From positions 54,262 to 118,261 of the forward strand of contig NZ_JAEHOQ010000013.1 in the NCBI RefSeq assembly GCF_016239305.1: a DNA stretch of 64,000 bases. Reading direction: 5' to 3'. Shown piece after piece: positions 11,782 through 20,473 of this stretch; position 1 is the first letter of the stretch, and every line of letters starts with the position of its first letter. Origin of the DNA: Proteus vulgaris. GTDB taxonomy: Bacteria > Pseudomonadota > Gammaproteobacteria > Enterobacterales > Enterobacteriaceae. The notes under the pieces are model-generated. The model searched no databases, had not been told where the DNA came from, and was given only the letters and a program-made list of their open reading frames with translations. The position numbers and the translations under genes are program-made.

Positions 11782-12390
11782 ATGAATATAGCAGAACTTC
11801 TTGAGCAAATAGCAGAGAAAGGATGGTGTGTGTGGGATGATTTCCTTACACCAGAAGCTGTTCAACAACTACGCACTTGTTTTGGTGACAATGCACAACA
11901 AGCTCGTATTGGTCGTCATGAAAATCGTCAAGCAGAAATAACAATACGTAGTGATAAAATAAGTTGGCTAGAGCCAGAAATGGGTGAACCAGTACAACAT
12001 TATTTAATGCAAATGGAATCTATTCAACGTGCTGTTAATCGAGAATTTTATTTAGGACTTTTTGAATACGAAGCGCATTTTGCGTGTTATGAAAAAGGAG
12101 CATTTTATAAAAAGCATCTTGATGCTTTTAAAGAAAATGTGACTCGACGTTTAACCACTGTGTTATATCTTAATGAAGATTGGACAAACGAAGATGGTGG
12201 CGAATTAGTTATTTACGATTTAAAGAATAACGAAATTGCAACAATCGCGCCCAAAGGAGGACGTTTAGTTGTTTTCCTTTCAGAACAATTTCCTCATGAA
12301 GTGCTCCCTACTAATAAAGAGCGAATAAGTATTGCTGGGTGGTTTCGTGTCAATGGTGTAAGAGATAATTTTCTTGATATCGCAAGTTAA
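11782..12390 (+). CDS. 2-oxoglutarate/Fe(II) oxygenase, SM-20/prolyl-hydroxylase-like
   Basis: The 202-residue protein fits the P4Hc/SM-20 group of iron and 2-oxoglutarate dependent oxygenases. The iron triad can be read as His and Asp in KKHLDAF (about residue 113-115) and a distal His in QFPHEV (about 172). Arg in ERISIAGWF (about 181) would bind 2-oxoglutarate. Characterised bacterial relatives hydroxylate prolines, for example in elongation factor Tu of Pseudomonas, but the substrate here is unknown. It is a single-gene unit with its own promoter-like boxes and terminator. Confidence 0.8.
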   Translation: MNIAELLEQIAEKGWCVWDDFLTPEAVQQLRTCFGDNAQQARIGRHENRQAEITIRSDKISWLEPEMGEPVQHYLMQMESIQRAVNREFYLGLFEYEAHFACYEKGAFYKKHLDAFKENVTRRLTTVLYLNEDWTNEDGGELVIYDLKNNEIATIAPKGGRLVVFLSEQFPHEVLPTNKERISIAGWFRVNGVRDNFLDIAS

Positions 12391-12477
12391 CTAATGCAAC
12401 AAAAATGCTGTTGTCATAAAAGAGTTTTAAAGTTGTTATAATAAAACTGTTTTAAAAGATAAGTAGCATGGGATTAG

Positions 12478-12527
12478 GCGCGTTTCTTATATTAAGCAAA
12501 AGCTTAATTATTAAGAGCGCGCTTTTT
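12478..12527 (+). terminator. Long terminator hairpin after the oxygenase gene
   Basis: GCGCG at 12478-12482 pairs with CGCGC at 12518-12522. Inside is a second perfect stem, attaagc-aaaa-gcttaat. Five T follow directly (12523-12527). Confidence 0.8.
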
Positions 12528-12642
12528 CTGTTTTAAAAGCTCCCTTTGATTAAATTAATACTTATAATCATAAAAAAGAAAAAAGTTGATTTTCTTGTCG
12601 TTAAACGCACAATAAAGCGAAACTTTTTAGGATAAAAATACA

Positions 12643-13215
12643 ATGAATGAATTCTCAATAGTTTGCCGACTTTTAGGCACATTATTTCAACGTGACCCAA
12701 ATGATCCTATTTTAGCGCCAATTATTAAAATGATTGGTGAGGGAAAATTGAGCCAGTTATGGCCATTGGAGCAAGACGAACTATTTAATACATTAAAAAA
12801 TAGCGTCAAAGATTTAGCTATTGTTGAAGCAGATTATCAATCTCTTTTTGGTGGCGAAGCGCCGGCTGTATCTATTTATGCCCATGATTATGAACAGATC
12901 AAAGAAGGCGATATTCGTCAATTTTTAGCCACAAGAGGTATGCCTGTTACTGATAATGCAACAGACAGTTTTGGTGCTTTATTGCTGGCTGCTTCATGGC
13001 TGGAAGATAATTCAGCAGAAGATGAAGTATTAGCTCAAATACAACTATTTGATGAATATTTATTACCTTGGGCTGGGGCATTTCTTGGTAAAGTAGAAGC
13101 TCATGCAACGAGTGGTTTTTATCGTACATTAGCTGCCATTGCACGTGGTGCGTTATCGGCATTACGTGAAGAGCTTTCTGATGATGAAGAGGGTGAAGAT
13201 ACTGAAGCAGAGTAA
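12643..13215 (+). CDS. ycdY: TorD/DmsD-family chaperone YcdY
   Basis: The 190-residue all-helical protein belongs to the TorD-like redox enzyme maturation chaperones. It begins MNEFSIVCRLLGTLF and holds the family segments EADYQSLFGG, GALLLAASWLED and YLLPWAGAFLGKVEAHATSGFY. E. coli YcdY partners the zinc phosphatase YcdX and affects swarming, but no ycdX is present beside it here. The tail is very acidic (DDEEGEDTEAE). A GGAT ribosome site lies before the ATG. Confidence 0.9.
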   Translation: MNEFSIVCRLLGTLFQRDPNDPILAPIIKMIGEGKLSQLWPLEQDELFNTLKNSVKDLAIVEADYQSLFGGEAPAVSIYAHDYEQIKEGDIRQFLATRGMPVTDNATDSFGALLLAASWLEDNSAEDEVLAQIQLFDEYLLPWAGAFLGKVEAHATSGFYRTLAAIARGALSALREELSDDEEGEDTEAE

Positions 13216-13255
13216 TATCTTATTTTCTTTGTAAAGGTATTTTACTATTCATAAA

Positions 13256-13281
13256 AAAGGCAAACCATTAGGTTTGCCTTT
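13256..13281. terminator. Bidirectional terminator between ycdY and yceB
   Basis: Perfect 11-bp inverted repeat (13256-13266 with 13271-13281) around the loop ATTA, flanked by A on the left and T on the right. Confidence 0.85.
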
Positions 13282-13324
13282 CTCATTAATGTCGATAAAT
13301 ATTTTTAATCAACTCACGTAACTA

Positions 13325-13879
13325 TTAGAGTTGGATCACGAATTTACCGGGTTTCACTTCAATACCTTTTGCCATTTTAAACGCCGCAGCTTCAGCGCTA
13401 TTTTTCGCAGGATCAAGGACATAAACAGGGTGATTATCAAAATACGTTGCAATCGTAGCATCTAAATAAGGTTTTAATGCGATAACGACAGCATCCATTT
13501 TTTCTGGTGATACTTTATAGCTATCAATAGTCATGGACTTTATGTATATCGCCCCTTGATCGGCTTGATAAGAAGGTTGACCTGATAATGTAAGATCAAC
13601 TTTGGCACTTGTTTTACCAAAAAATGAATTAATTTTTAGATCGGCAGCACCTGAAAGGCTGATTTTACCCGGCTCTGTACGACCAATTTGGATTGAAAGA
13701 TTACTTAATTTGATATCAGCGGATACAACATCATCTTCACCAATATGTTTTTGAAGATTAGTTTTTTGGCTAATATAGTCATTAATAAGATTTTCACTTA
13801 CATCAAATTGCTTGAGCTGATCACAACCCACCACAAAGCTTGTTAGTAATAATATGGTTGTTAGAAAAATAGCTTTCAT
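13325..13879 (-). CDS. yceB: Lipoprotein YceB (DUF1439)
   Basis: The 184-residue product is a lipoprotein of the YceB/DUF1439 family, of unknown function; the fold is related to lipid-binding proteins. The lipobox is SFVVGC with Cys19. Family landmarks are QIGRTEPGKISLSG and the C-terminal AKGIEVKPGKFVI. I place the start at ATG 13879: AAGGAG lies 5 bases upstream, whereas the in-frame GTG two codons earlier touches that site. A convergent terminator separates it from ycdY. Confidence 0.9.
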   Translation of the reverse strand: MKAIFLTTILLLTSFVVGCDQLKQFDVSENLINDYISQKTNLQKHIGEDDVVSADIKLSNLSIQIGRTEPGKISLSGAADLKINSFFGKTSAKVDLTLSGQPSYQADQGAIYIKSMTIDSYKVSPEKMDAVVIALKPYLDATIATYFDNHPVYVLDPAKNSAEAAAFKMAKGIEVKPGKFVIQL

Positions 13880-13921
13880 AAACACTCCTTGATCATTGAT
13901 AACTAAAAGTTTACCTGATAT

Positions 13922-15124
13922 CTAAGGAGTAAGCATGGCTGTTTCTATTTTTTTACGATTAAATTGGCGGTGTAGTGCGTAAAGTGTTACTAATCCTACC
14001 GTACCTAATAAGAACCAAGGTAATTCAGGCATATCAAATTGGTTACCTAGATCGTACATCCACCCACCACCGGTATATCCGATTGCGCCACCAAAGGCCA
14101 AACCTAAGCGACTAAATCCCATATAGCTACCACGTGCGCGAGGATCAGCCAGTGAGGCACTTAACGTTTCACGCGCAGGCTCTGCGGTGATCGTGCCAAG
14201 ATAAAATAAACCAATAATTAAGAAAATACCTTGTAGTGAATGGATCATTCCAACAGGAAACATACTGATGCTCATCAAGAATAATCCTGCCATTAAACGT
14301 TGTTCCAATTTGAAACGTTTTTCACTCCAGCGCGCAATAGGATAGAGCAAGGTTAAAGAGAGCAATGCTTCAATGGCATACATCCATTTTACTGCAGTGG
14401 GAGTACCAGCAATATCGTTAACAATTATAGGGAACATCAACATGACTTGAACAGACAATACAAAATAGCCTGTTAACGTTAAGACATAACTGACAAAGCG
14501 TTTATCCAGCACTACGCGATTTAGCCCTTCTTTAATCGGTGTTCTGGTAGTAGATATACGGTAAGCAGGTAGTAACCAAGCATTAAATAAAGCAGCAATA
14601 ACAAAAACACCAGCGCCAACCCAGCATACTAAATGAAAATCATACAATAATAACCAACTACCAATCAGCGCCCCAATAACGGCTCCTGCACTATCTTGCA
14701 TTAATAATAGAGAATAAAAACGTCCACGTTCATAAGGGCGGGTTAATTTAATAACTAGTGCTGTGCGAGGAGGATCAAATAACGTTCCCCCTAATGCAGA
14801 TAAAATGCAAGATAACCAAAGTATCCACGGTTGGTCTGCCATTGCCATTAAAGCAAAACCTAAAGCACGTAATAACATTCCAGTTATTATCATTGGTTTT
14901 GCACCAAAGCGGTCCGCAATGGCGCCGCCAAAAATACCTAGGCCTTGCTGGACTAATTGTCTAAGCCCTAATGCGAAACCGACAATAACACCAGCCCAAC
15001 CCAATTGTTCGACGAAACGAATAGAAATTAGAGGAAAAACGACGAAAAAACCCAAGACAACTAACATATTGTCAATTAGGAGGAAGTATTTACCCAAGGT
15101 ACGGGCTTGTGTTACCAGTGCCAT
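13922..15124 (-). CDS. mdtH: MFS multidrug transporter MdtH
   Basis: The 400-residue protein is a 12-helix major facilitator transporter of the MdtH group. The A-like motif [15 protein letters not shown] and the following helices are clear, and the whole length matches E. coli MdtH, which exports norfloxacin and similar compounds when overexpressed. The adjacency yceB-mdtH-rimJ follows E. coli, apart from the missing grxB. Transport substrates here are inferred. Confidence 0.9.
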   Translation of the reverse strand: MALVTQARTLGKYFLLIDNMLVVLGFFVVFPLISIRFVEQLGWAGVIVGFALGLRQLVQQGLGIFGGAIADRFGAKPMIITGMLLRALGFALMAMADQPWILWLSCILSALGGTLFDPPRTALVIKLTRPYERGRFYSLLLMQDSAGAVIGALIGSWLLLYDFHLVCWVGAGVFVIAALFNAWLLPAYRISTTRTPIKEGLNRVVLDKRFVSYVLTLTGYFVLSVQVMLMFPIIVNDIAGTPTAVKWMYAIEALLSLTLLYPIARWSEKRFKLEQRLMAGLFLMSISMFPVGMIHSLQGIFLIIGLFYLGTITAEPARETLSASLADPRARGSYMGFSRLGLAFGGAIGYTGGGWMYDLGNQFDMPELPWFLLGTVGLVTLYALHRQFNRKKIETAMLTP

Positions 15125-15321
15125 TACTCACCATCAATAAGCAAATAATTTAAATAAAATAAGAGGGGAATGAAATAATTTATTTCTTCGACTATTCTGT
15201 CTCTAAATGTGCATAATTCCTAGTAAATTAAAGATGATATTTTTTTATTAAGGTTAGTGGCAGAATAAGAAGAGTTACTTCAGAATTAGACTTATTTATA
15301 TCAAAGGATAATGGGATCGCA

Positions 15322-15903
15322 ATGTTTGGTTATCGTGGTGGAGTTCCTAAAATTCGTTTCGAAACGACAAGAATGATAATTCGTTTAGCTTATGAACGAG
15401 ATGCGGAAAGGTTGGCTAATTATTATACATTAAATCGTCGTTTTTTAATTCCATGGGAGCCATTAAGGGATAAAACACATTATTTGCCTTCCGGTTGGGA
15501 ACATCGTTTGCAATATATGAACGAATTACATCGACAAGAAAGTGCATTTCATTTTTTGTTGTTAACACCAACTGAAGATGAAATTATTGGTGTGGCTAAT
15601 TACAGTAATGTTATGCGCGGCGCCTTTAATGCCTGTTTTTTAGGTTATTCCGTAGGCGAGAAATGGCAAGGTAAAGGTTATATGTCTGAGGCATTAACTG
15701 AAACGTTGACTTATATGCAACGTCAACAAGGAATGCATCGTATTATGGCGAATTATATGCCTCATAATTTACGCAGTGGTAATTTGTTGGTGAAGCATGG
15801 TTTTGAGCGTGAAGGTTATGCAAAAAATTATCTGCAAATAAACCAAGAATGGCGTGATCATGTATTAACCGCATTAACAACACGAACTTACTTCAAACGA
15901 TAA
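15322..15903 (+). CDS. rimJ: Ribosomal protein S5 N-acetyltransferase RimJ
   Basis: RimJ is a GNAT enzyme that acetylates the N-terminal alanine of ribosomal protein S5. The 193-residue protein starts [18 protein letters not shown] and shows the acetyl-CoA loop [15 protein letters not shown] and the end [13 protein letters not shown], as in E. coli. In E. coli it is followed by yceH and mviM before murJ; here those are replaced by an unrelated GNAT/TetR pair. Confidence 0.95.
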   Translation: MFGYRGGVPKIRFETTRMIIRLAYERDAERLANYYTLNRRFLIPWEPLRDKTHYLPSGWEHRLQYMNELHRQESAFHFLLLTPTEDEIIGVANYSNVMRGAFNACFLGYSVGEKWQGKGYMSEALTETLTYMQRQQGMHRIMANYMPHNLRSGNLLVKHGFEREGYAKNYLQINQEWRDHVLTALTTRTYFKR

Positions 15904-15924
15904 ATAGCCCTTATTATTAAGGAT

Positions 15925-15973
15925 AAAGCACTGTTTATAATTATAGTGATATTTTGTTTTTTTCAGTGCTTTT
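15925..15973 (+). terminator. Possible terminator after rimJ
   Basis: Perfect 9-bp inverted repeat aaagcactg/cagtgcttt (15925-15933 and 15964-15972) with a long 30-base loop and TTTT at the end. The long loop makes it uncertain. Confidence 0.5.
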
Positions 15974-16013
15974 AGCCAATATATTGACGCTAATAGTGAT
16001 ATTTGATTTGTCG

Positions 16014-16649
16014 TTAGTCGATTTTTTTCAACATATAATACCAATGTTGAATATGAAAAATAGATTGTGTTAAGTGTGATGATTCTTTTCTTTCAATATA
16101 AAACCCATCTTTTTGATATAAATAAAGAGCGCCTTTATGATGAATATCCACATAAAGTGATAAATATATTTTTTTCAGAATATCTTTACTGTATTGCGTT
16201 ATCCATTGAAGTATTGCATAAGCAATACCACGACCTTGATAAGTGGATAAAACAGCAATGTGAGCTAAATAAACTTCATTTTCTTTTGGCGTGTAATCAA
16301 ATAATGAAAAGAAAATCTTTTGCTTAATGTAATGAGTAATGCCATAGCGCCAATAATTAGAGAAAGGTGTTTTAGCAAAAGAATTTGACATAGATTGAGC
16401 TTCTTTTGTGACTAAACAAAATGTCGCGATTATCTTGTTGTTCTCGGTGATAACAAATTGTTGGCTATTTTTTTTACATGCCAGCGTATTCCAAATGGCT
16501 TCTAATTGTTGACGTTGTTTAGGGTTAGCACTATCAATATTAAAAGCATTCAATTTAAAACGAAAGGCTTGTACAAATAATTGAATAATTTCAGGAATAT
16601 CTGAAGGTTCTGCAACACGAAGCTGATAGTGTTCATTAAGTAATTGCAT
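16014..16649 (-). CDS. GNAT-family N-acetyltransferase, substrate unknown
   Basis: A 211-residue product when read from ATG 16649; a TTG start at 16667 would add six residues. The acetyl-CoA binding pattern VLSTYQGRGIAYAILQWI is present at about 145-160, preceded by the beta strand EVYLAHIAV. I do not recognise a characterised orthologue. It is divergent from a TetR regulator, and the shared 100-base region holds two near-identical palindromes, so it is probably the regulator's target. The enzyme could inactivate or modify the small molecule sensed by the regulator, but that is inference. Confidence 0.75.
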   Translation of the reverse strand: MQLLNEHYQLRVAEPSDIPEIIQLFVQAFRFKLNAFNIDSANPKQRQQLEAIWNTLACKKNSQQFVITENNKIIATFCLVTKEAQSMSNSFAKTPFSNYWRYGITHYIKQKIFFSLFDYTPKENEVYLAHIAVLSTYQGRGIAYAILQWITQYSKDILKKIYLSLYVDIHHKGALYLYQKDGFYIERKESSHLTQSIFHIQHWYYMLKKID

Positions 16650-16683
16650 GATATCGTTACTCTGCAATAATAGGGTTATTTTT

Positions 16684-16699
16684 TAGACTGTTTGGTCTA
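16684..16699. promoter_or_regulatory. TetR-type operator, copy 1
   Basis: 16-bp interrupted palindrome TAGACTGTTTGGTCTA with half-sites TAGAC/GTCTA. This matches the TAGAC-N6-GTCTA pattern used by several TetR-family repressors such as NemR. Confidence 0.7.
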
Positions 16700-16707
16700 G
16701 TTTATTA

Positions 16708-16723
16708 TAGACTAGTCAGTCTA
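16708..16723. promoter_or_regulatory. TetR-type operator, copy 2
   Basis: 16-bp palindrome TAGACTAGTCAGTCTA with the same half-sites as the first copy, centre to centre 24 bases away. The two sites lie in the divergent promoter between the GNAT and TetR genes. Confidence 0.7.
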
Positions 16724-16751
16724 ATTTATTTTGTCCAGAGATTTTTAGGTT

Positions 16752-17348
16752 ATGAACAAGACAGCGACTGAAAAACAAAAAGCGAAAATGAAGCACATTA
16801 TTGATGCTGCAATACGTTGCTTTGCTATAAAAGGCTTTCACTCCACATCAACAGCAGAAATTTGTCATGAAGCAGGTATGAGCCCCGGAAATGTATTCCA
16901 TTATTTTCCCAATAAAAATGCGATTATTGAAGCTATTGCATCAGAAGATGCACAGCTTTTTGATGAAATTTTTTGTCGTTATGAAGTGCAAGAAGAGAGT
17001 ATTCAAGCAGTTATTGATTTAATGAAAGAAATTATAGCGCTTTATAATCATCCGGAGTACGCACGTATTAGTATCGAAATTTTTGCTGAAGCTTCACGTA
17101 ATGCGAGTATTCACGAAATTTTCATTGAAAATGAAAGAAATAATAAACAACGTTTGATTACCATGTTAGAAAACGGTATTAAAAAAGGGCAAATTGATCC
17201 GCTATTAGAGCCAGAAAAAATGGCTACTTGGTTATTTGTTATTGCAGATGGTTCTATGGGGCGAAATATTATCGATCCTGAATTTAATCAAAGTGAGAGC
17301 CAAACTATGTTGGAATTGATGTTGAGAAAAATATTGGCTAAGGCATAA
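16752..17348 (+). CDS. TetR-family transcriptional regulator
   Basis: The 198-residue protein has an N-terminal TetR helix-turn-helix (IIDAAIRCFAIKGFHSTSTAEICHEAGMSPGNVFHYFPNK, residues about 15-55). The C-terminal helical domain resembles the BetI-like/TetR_C_6 type. I do not recognise the specific member. Twin operators upstream suggest autoregulation and control of the divergent acetyltransferase. No signature identifies the ligand. Confidence 0.85.
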   Translation: MNKTATEKQKAKMKHIIDAAIRCFAIKGFHSTSTAEICHEAGMSPGNVFHYFPNKNAIIEAIASEDAQLFDEIFCRYEVQEESIQAVIDLMKEIIALYNHPEYARISIEIFAEASRNASIHEIFIENERNNKQRLITMLENGIKKGQIDPLLEPEKMATWLFVIADGSMGRNIIDPEFNQSESQTMLELMLRKILAKA

Positions 17349-17378
17349 ATAATACGTGTTTTTCTTTTATTGGGATGA

Positions 17379-17411
17379 GCTAAAAGTAAGCTGAAACTGC
17401 TTATTTTTAGC
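17379..17411 (+). terminator. Hairpin after the TetR gene
   Basis: 13-bp inverted repeat with one wobble pair (17379-17391 with 17399-17411) and a 7-base loop. There is no T-run after it, so termination is only possible. Confidence 0.4.
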
Positions 17412-17495
17412 CAATTGATGATTGATTTTTCGATGTTAGAGACGGAGTATAGTCCCTTTCTTTTTATTCCATTCAACAAAAATTAGAATGACTTT

Positions 17496-19031
17496 ATGAA
17501 TTTACTTAAATCACTGGCCGCAGTGAGTTCCATGACTATGTTTTCACGGATCTTAGGATTCATTCGTGATGCAATTATTGCGCGTATTTTTGGCGCAGGT
17601 ATGGCAACCGATGCTTTTTTTGTTGCGTTTAAATTACCGAATTTACTTCGTCGTATTTTTGCAGAAGGGGCATTTTCTCAAGCCTTTGTGCCAATATTAG
17701 CTGAATATAAAAGTCAGCAAGGTGATGAAGCAACACGTACTTTTATTGCTTATATTTCAGGTATGCTAACACTGATCCTTGCCGTTGTTACCGTGATTGG
17801 TATTATTGCTGCACCATGGGTCATTTATGTTACAGCACCCGGTTTTAGTAGCTCGCCAGATAAGTTTCAACTTACGACTGATTTATTACGGATAACGTTT
17901 CCTTATATTTTTCTTATTTCTTTGGCTTCATTAACAGGCTCTATTTTAAATACATGGAACCGTTTTTCAGTGCCTGCTTTTGCACCGACATTACTCAATG
18001 TCAGTATGATATTTTTTGCTTTGGTCGTCGCACCTTATTGTAATCCGCCAATTATGGCATTGGCATGGGCGGTTGTTGCTGGTGGGATCTTACAACTTGG
18101 TTATCAATTACCGCATTTGAAAAAAATCGGTATGCTTGTACTACCTCGAGTTTCTTTTAAAAATAGTGGAGTTTGGCGTGTTTTAAAATTAATGGGTCCT
18201 GCTATTTTAGGTGTTTCAGTTAGTCAAATATCTTTAATTATCAATACAATTTTTGCTTCTTTCTTAGTGTCTGGCTCGGTCTCTTGGATGTATTATGCTG
18301 ATCGTCTTATGGAGTTACCGACGGGTGTGTTAGGAGTTGCATTAGGCACTATTTTATTACCTTCGTTATCGAAAAGTTTTGCTAGTGGTAATACTGAAGA
18401 ATATAGAAAACTGATGGATTGGGGATTAAGACTGTGCTTTTTATTAGCATTACCTTGTACGATTGGTTTAGCTGTATTATCAGGGCCATTAACGGCATCT
18501 TTATTCCAGTATGGTAATTTTAATGCTCATGATGCATTAATGACACAGCAAGCGTTAATCGCTTATTGTGTTGGGCTGATGGGACTTATTATCATAAAAA
18601 TCTTAGCACCGGGTTTCTATTCTCGTCAGGATATTAAAACGCCTGTAAAAATTGCTATCGCAACATTAATACTGACACAATTAATGAATCTCGCATTTGT
18701 TGGTAGCCTAAAGCACGTTGGCCTTGCGCTTTCGATTGGTATTGCAGCTTGTTTTAATGCCTCTATGTTATTTTGGCAAATTCGTAAAAAAGATATTTAT
18801 CAACCTTTGGCGGGTTGGCCAGTTTTTTTGTTAAAACTAACAATTGCGTTGGTGGTAATGGGGGCAGTTTTAGTTGGAATGTTATGGATCATGCCAAGCT
18901 GGGATATCGGAAGTATGCTTATGCGTATTTTACGTCTATTACTCGTCGTTGTGGTTGGGGCTGGCAGTTATTTTGTTGCCTTGTATGTATTAGGTTTTAG
19001 GCCTCGTCACTTTTCTTTACGTGCTTTATAG
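17496..19031 (+). CDS. murJ: Lipid II flippase MurJ
   Basis: MurJ moves lipid II across the inner membrane for peptidoglycan synthesis and is essential. The 511-residue polytopic protein (about 14 helices) starts [22 protein letters not shown] and contains [26 protein letters not shown], the conserved first cavity with its arginines, and [24 protein letters not shown]. Length matches E. coli MviN. In E. coli the next genes are flgN and flgM; here a 1-kb gap follows instead. Confidence 0.97.
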   Translation: MNLLKSLAAVSSMTMFSRILGFIRDAIIARIFGAGMATDAFFVAFKLPNLLRRIFAEGAFSQAFVPILAEYKSQQGDEATRTFIAYISGMLTLILAVVTVIGIIAAPWVIYVTAPGFSSSPDKFQLTTDLLRITFPYIFLISLASLTGSILNTWNRFSVPAFAPTLLNVSMIFFALVVAPYCNPPIMALAWAVVAGGILQLGYQLPHLKKIGMLVLPRVSFKNSGVWRVLKLMGPAILGVSVSQISLIINTIFASFLVSGSVSWMYYADRLMELPTGVLGVALGTILLPSLSKSFASGNTEEYRKLMDWGLRLCFLLALPCTIGLAVLSGPLTASLFQYGNFNAHDALMTQQALIAYCVGLMGLIIIKILAPGFYSRQDIKTPVKIAIATLILTQLMNLAFVGSLKHVGLALSIGIAACFNASMLFWQIRKKDIYQPLAGWPVFLLKLTIALVVMGAVLVGMLWIMPSWDIGSMLMRILRLLLVVVVGAGSYFVALYVLGFRPRHFSLRAL

Positions 19032-19044
19032 TTGATGAAATATG

Positions 19045-19079
19045 CTCCTCCGCTTTTTATATAAAAGCGGGGGAGGTTT
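19045..19079 (+). terminator. Probable terminator of murJ
   Basis: 13-bp stem with one G-U pair (19045-19057 with 19063-19075), 5-base loop, and a short T stretch after it. It begins 14 bases after the stop codon. Confidence 0.7.
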
Positions 19080-20060
19080 AAATTAACAATATTTTTATCA
19101 GTACTATTCCTCTCATTTAGATCCTTTCTCTATTTTTAGACTATTTATAATGCAACATTGATCACACTTTGGGCATTTAATTCGATTGGCTCAATGCCGT
19201 CCAAAAAGAAAAAAAGGATAAAAACACAAAGAAAATTTTTTTCTGTATTATTTTTTTATTAAATTTTTTTTCCAATTTCTGAATGGTTTATACAGTTTTT
19301 CGGCATTAAAATGTGTTTTTTAAGCTAAATATATAAATTATGCTAATCATTAATCATCCGGAATATCTTTAGACAATTTGTTTACTTACACGACCATTCT
19401 ACATAAAGTAAAAAAATAGACGCTATATTCTAAGTACTTATGGTTTGACGAATTATCTTTTTTTAGATAAACTCTCTGGTGTTGTCTAGGTTTAAAAAAT
19501 GACACATCTGTTAAATATTTCTTACTTAATGATGAGATATTGCAAATATTTCAAAATATTGCAGTATATTTTAAAACATTTAATTTTTTTGATTTAAAAC
19601 ATATTATTATTTCTTTATTCAGGTAGATTAACCGTGACTGTAAAGTTATTTGCTTGTTATCGTTCAGTACTACTGAAAGTGATCATATCTATTTTGTCTG
19701 CGCTTCAAATAGGTAATACGATTGCTGGGGATAAGCAGTAAACAATAAGTCGTGTGAATAATGAAATTAATGCTAAATCTATTATTAATAGATAATTAGA
19801 TTACTGGTAATTCGGTATGGTACACTAATTATTGCTTTCATTTGTCCGCTATTGTTTTCTGTTTTTCCCTCTCTTTTCAAATCCTTCGCAATGTTCTTGT
19901 TTTTTTCATTAATAGCTCAATAACTCAAATATTTCTCTATTTGTTCGCTATACTCAAGGCAGTTATAAACTATTAGATATTTCTAGTTTAAAGACTACTA
20001 AATAATCAATTAGATGGTTTTTTAGTAAAAATAAAAATAAAAGAGTGTCAAGGAGCTACT
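19080..20060. other. Long AT-rich gap at the murJ-argS junction
   Basis: About 1 kb with dense stops. The only coding-like stretch is a 35-codon frame at 19634-19741, listed separately. The short word ATATTGCA-like repeat occurs twice at about 19536-19565. The last 300 bases could be a long leader of the lipoprotein gene at 20061. In E. coli both flanking genes border flagellar operons, so this may be the place where such genes were lost or moved. Confidence 0.5.
19634..19741 (+). pseudogene. 35-codon frame with a signal-peptide-like product; possible remnant
   Basis: GTG-started frame (ATTAACC then GTG) encoding MTVKLFACYRSVLLKVIISI and 15 more residues ending AGDKQ. It has a basic start, a hydrophobic core and an Ala-Gly cleavage-like site, like an export signal. 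After the TAA stop the same frame stays open for 17 codons (TISRVNNEINAKS...), so it may be the decayed 5' end of a surface-protein gene. It could also be chance. Confidence 0.25.
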
Positions 20061-20333
20061 ATGAAAAAAGCAATTATCATTTCTGTATCATTAGCTACGT
20101 TATTTCTTGCTGGCTGTACTGCTGATGGGAAAATCAATACCTCAAAATTAACGCCAGTTAACTGTGTGGGTGTATTTGACAAGACAAATGAGCAACTGTC
20201 ATTCACGGCTAAAGACGTTAACGATCGCCTTTATAGCCCAAGCAAACCAATAGATAGTGTTGATGGTTGGATTGAGGCAAAAGATATCAGAGGTCTATTG
20301 TGTCAGGATGTTATAACTGCTAATGAAGATTAA
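20061..20333 (+). CDS. Small lipoprotein, function unknown
   Basis: A 90-residue product with a lipoprotein signal (LATLFLAGC, Cys19) and strong ribosome site AAGGAG 8 bases before the ATG. The mature part is about 72 residues with two further cysteines (VNCVGVF and GLLCQD), which could form a disulfide. I do not recognise a characterised family. It is convergent with argS across a bidirectional terminator. E. coli has an unrelated small gene (yecT) in the comparable place; I could not establish homology. Confidence 0.75.
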   Translation: MKKAIIISVSLATLFLAGCTADGKINTSKLTPVNCVGVFDKTNEQLSFTAKDVNDRLYSPSKPIDSVDGWIEAKDIRGLLCQDVITANED

Positions 20334-20412
20334 TGACGAAGTAGCATTGGAAGTTAGATTGAGTAATTGTTTGAAGTGGTTTTTAGCTATATTGAATTAA
20401 GAATTAATATAT

Positions 20413-20445
20413 AAAAAACCGATGGTTAAATGCCATCGGTTTTTT
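20413..20445. terminator. Bidirectional terminator between the lipoprotein gene and argS
   Basis: Perfect 13-bp inverted repeat (20413-20425 with 20433-20445) with A6 on one side and T6 on the other and a 7-base loop. Confidence 0.92.
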
Positions 20446-20473
20446 GTCTCTGTAATTTGCATACTTTAGCTAA

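Noticed and set aside
19141..19320. Possible coding remnant or RNA in the T/A-rich stretch after murJ
   Set aside because: Long homopolymer runs and frequent stops in all frames; no recognisable similarity.
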